NCBI RefSeq assembly: GCF_003938605.1
Contig: NZ_RHWX01000005.1
Coordinates: forward strand, 124,001 to 188,000
Source of the DNA: Brevundimonas sp. 357
Lineage (GTDB): Bacteria > Pseudomonadota > Alphaproteobacteria > Caulobacterales > Caulobacteraceae
Direction of reading: 5' to 3'
DNA: 64,000 nucleotides
In this document: piece after piece, positions 63,354-64,000 of the stretch
Layout of the letters: each line of letters starts with the position of its first letter
Position numbering within the stretch: position 1 is the first letter of the stretch
The notes under the pieces: model-generated
What the model saw: only the letters and a program-made list of their open reading frames with translations
The model's database searches: none
Told to the model about the DNA's origin: nothing
Made by a program: the position numbers and the translations under genes

Positions 63354-64000
63354 ATGAAAACTATCGACTTAGACGAAGTGTCCGGCCCCTTCGCTGGCAT
63401 TCAATTCGATACGTTTGAAGAGACCATAGTTGCCTTCACGATCGGTGGCCTCGGTTCGTCGAACTCTCATCTCGATATCGCCGCCTATCTCTTTGATGCG
63501 GTCTGGGCGGTTGAGAAGCTGGCGGGCTATGCGGCCGCTATAAGCTATCGGAGGGAGGGTTATTTCGGGCGCAAGTTGCTGATCACCGTTCGCGAGCCAA
63601 AGCTCGGTTTCGGTCGAGTCTTAGACGATGTGTCACTTCGCATGGCTTTAGATGACGAGGATCCGGATCCGACGCTTCAATCCCGGATCGATGCTATCGA
63701 CGCCGAAATCTCTGAGCTTGAGGACACAATCTCCGAGAGGGTCGCCAAGTGCCCAGACATAGTCGACTGGTATCTGTCTAACCTGGTATTAGGCGCCAAT
63801 TACGAGTGGCGAAGCGAGTCCCCAGAATATGTGAGGCAACAGTTCGCTGACTATCCAGAACGACGCTTCGGATACTTCCGCAGCGCCCATAGCACCTCCG
63901 TGGGGGCCTCGTGTTTCGCCGGTGAAAAGGGCTGGTTGCTCCCGGCGGGACGGGACTTGGACGTTATTTTCGACGCGACCGGTCAGAAGTGCCGGATGGC
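63354..64000 (+). CDS. Unrecognised protein, 3' truncated by window edge
   Basis: An open frame starts at ATG 63354, with GGAGG 9 bases upstream, and runs to the window end (~215 residues seen). It has an acidic start (MKTIDLDEVSGPF), a soluble alpha/beta body with a helical stretch (LQSRIDAIDAEISELEDTISE) and later SNLVLGANYEWRSESPEYV. No family is recognised. Codon use is less GC-rich than the chromosome, in keeping with the integrated element. Confidence 0.72.
   Translation, partial: MKTIDLDEVSGPFAGIQFDTFEETIVAFTIGGLGSSNSHLDIAAYLFDAVWAVEKLAGYAAAISYRREGYFGRKLLITVREPKLGFGRVLDDVSLRMALDDEDPDPTLQSRIDAIDAEISELEDTISERVAKCPDIVDWYLSNLVLGANYEWRSESPEYVRQQFADYPERRFGYFRSAHSTSVGASCFAGEKGWLLPAGRDLDVIFDATGQKCRM

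Overview
The window is GC-rich alphaproteobacterial chromosome. Gene content and protein style (COQ7 hydroxylase, CobT, a complex I NDUFA9-like protein, a cell-division-type GST next to queG and uppP, and short palindromic intergenic repeats with CCCTCTCCC or CTTCTCCCC cores) suggest Caulobacteraceae, most likely Brevundimonas. The genus is inferred from protein style; no 16S gene is present.

About 1-54 kb is ordinary core chromosome. It opens inside a YdbH-like gene followed by YnbE- and YdbL-like genes (outer-membrane lipid homeostasis). Next come an orphan DNA cytosine methyltransferase, an acyltransferase, a CHAP protein and tryptophan 2,3-dioxygenase. A translation block follows: trmD-rplS, then def, a small membrane gene, fmt and truA. 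A siderophore or cobalamin-type uptake locus (esterase, FecCD permease, ATPase, YncE-like beta-propeller, binding protein) spans 16.7-21.8 kb, with what may be the remnant of an internally deleted TonB-dependent receptor. Then come threonine ammonia-lyase/FKBP, coq7/dsbB/YqaA, 4-hydroxyphenylpyruvate dioxygenase and a fumarylacetoacetate hydrolase-family gene (tyrosine breakdown), tRNA-Leu(CAA), a TetR-EmrB-EmrA type efflux operon plus a Bcr/CflA pump, an M1 peptidase, an amidohydrolase, uppP, a CDF transporter, a GST-fold protein, queG, cobT, an NYN protein and a large M16 peptidase.

From about 54.2 kb the sequence becomes a patchwork. A broken DUF3883 gene adjoins a visibly AT-richer three-gene module on the minus strand, directly downstream of lepA. 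The module encodes a stand-alone colicin E3-type ribonuclease domain, a 104-residue partner translationally coupled to it, and an ImmA/IrrE metallopeptidase overlapping the partner. It looks like a compact toxin-antitoxin or defence cassette and is the most interesting item here. After lepA (58-60.3 kb) lie an LprI-like gene and poorly conserved or decayed sequence.

At 60298-60344 is the 3' half of a tRNA-Val(GAC) gene on the minus strand, with a tyrosine integrase just to its right. This marks the left end of an integrated element running past the window edge. Its visible cargo is a 17-bp perfect inverted repeat, a decayed gene, a small membrane protein divergent from an XRE regulator with a palindromic operator between them, and an unrecognised partial gene at the edge.

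Translational coupling is frequent: TGATG or ATGA junctions occur at fmt/truA, def/small protein, permease/ATPase, TetR/MFS, peptidase/cupin/methyltransferase, cobT/phytase-like and toxin/partner.
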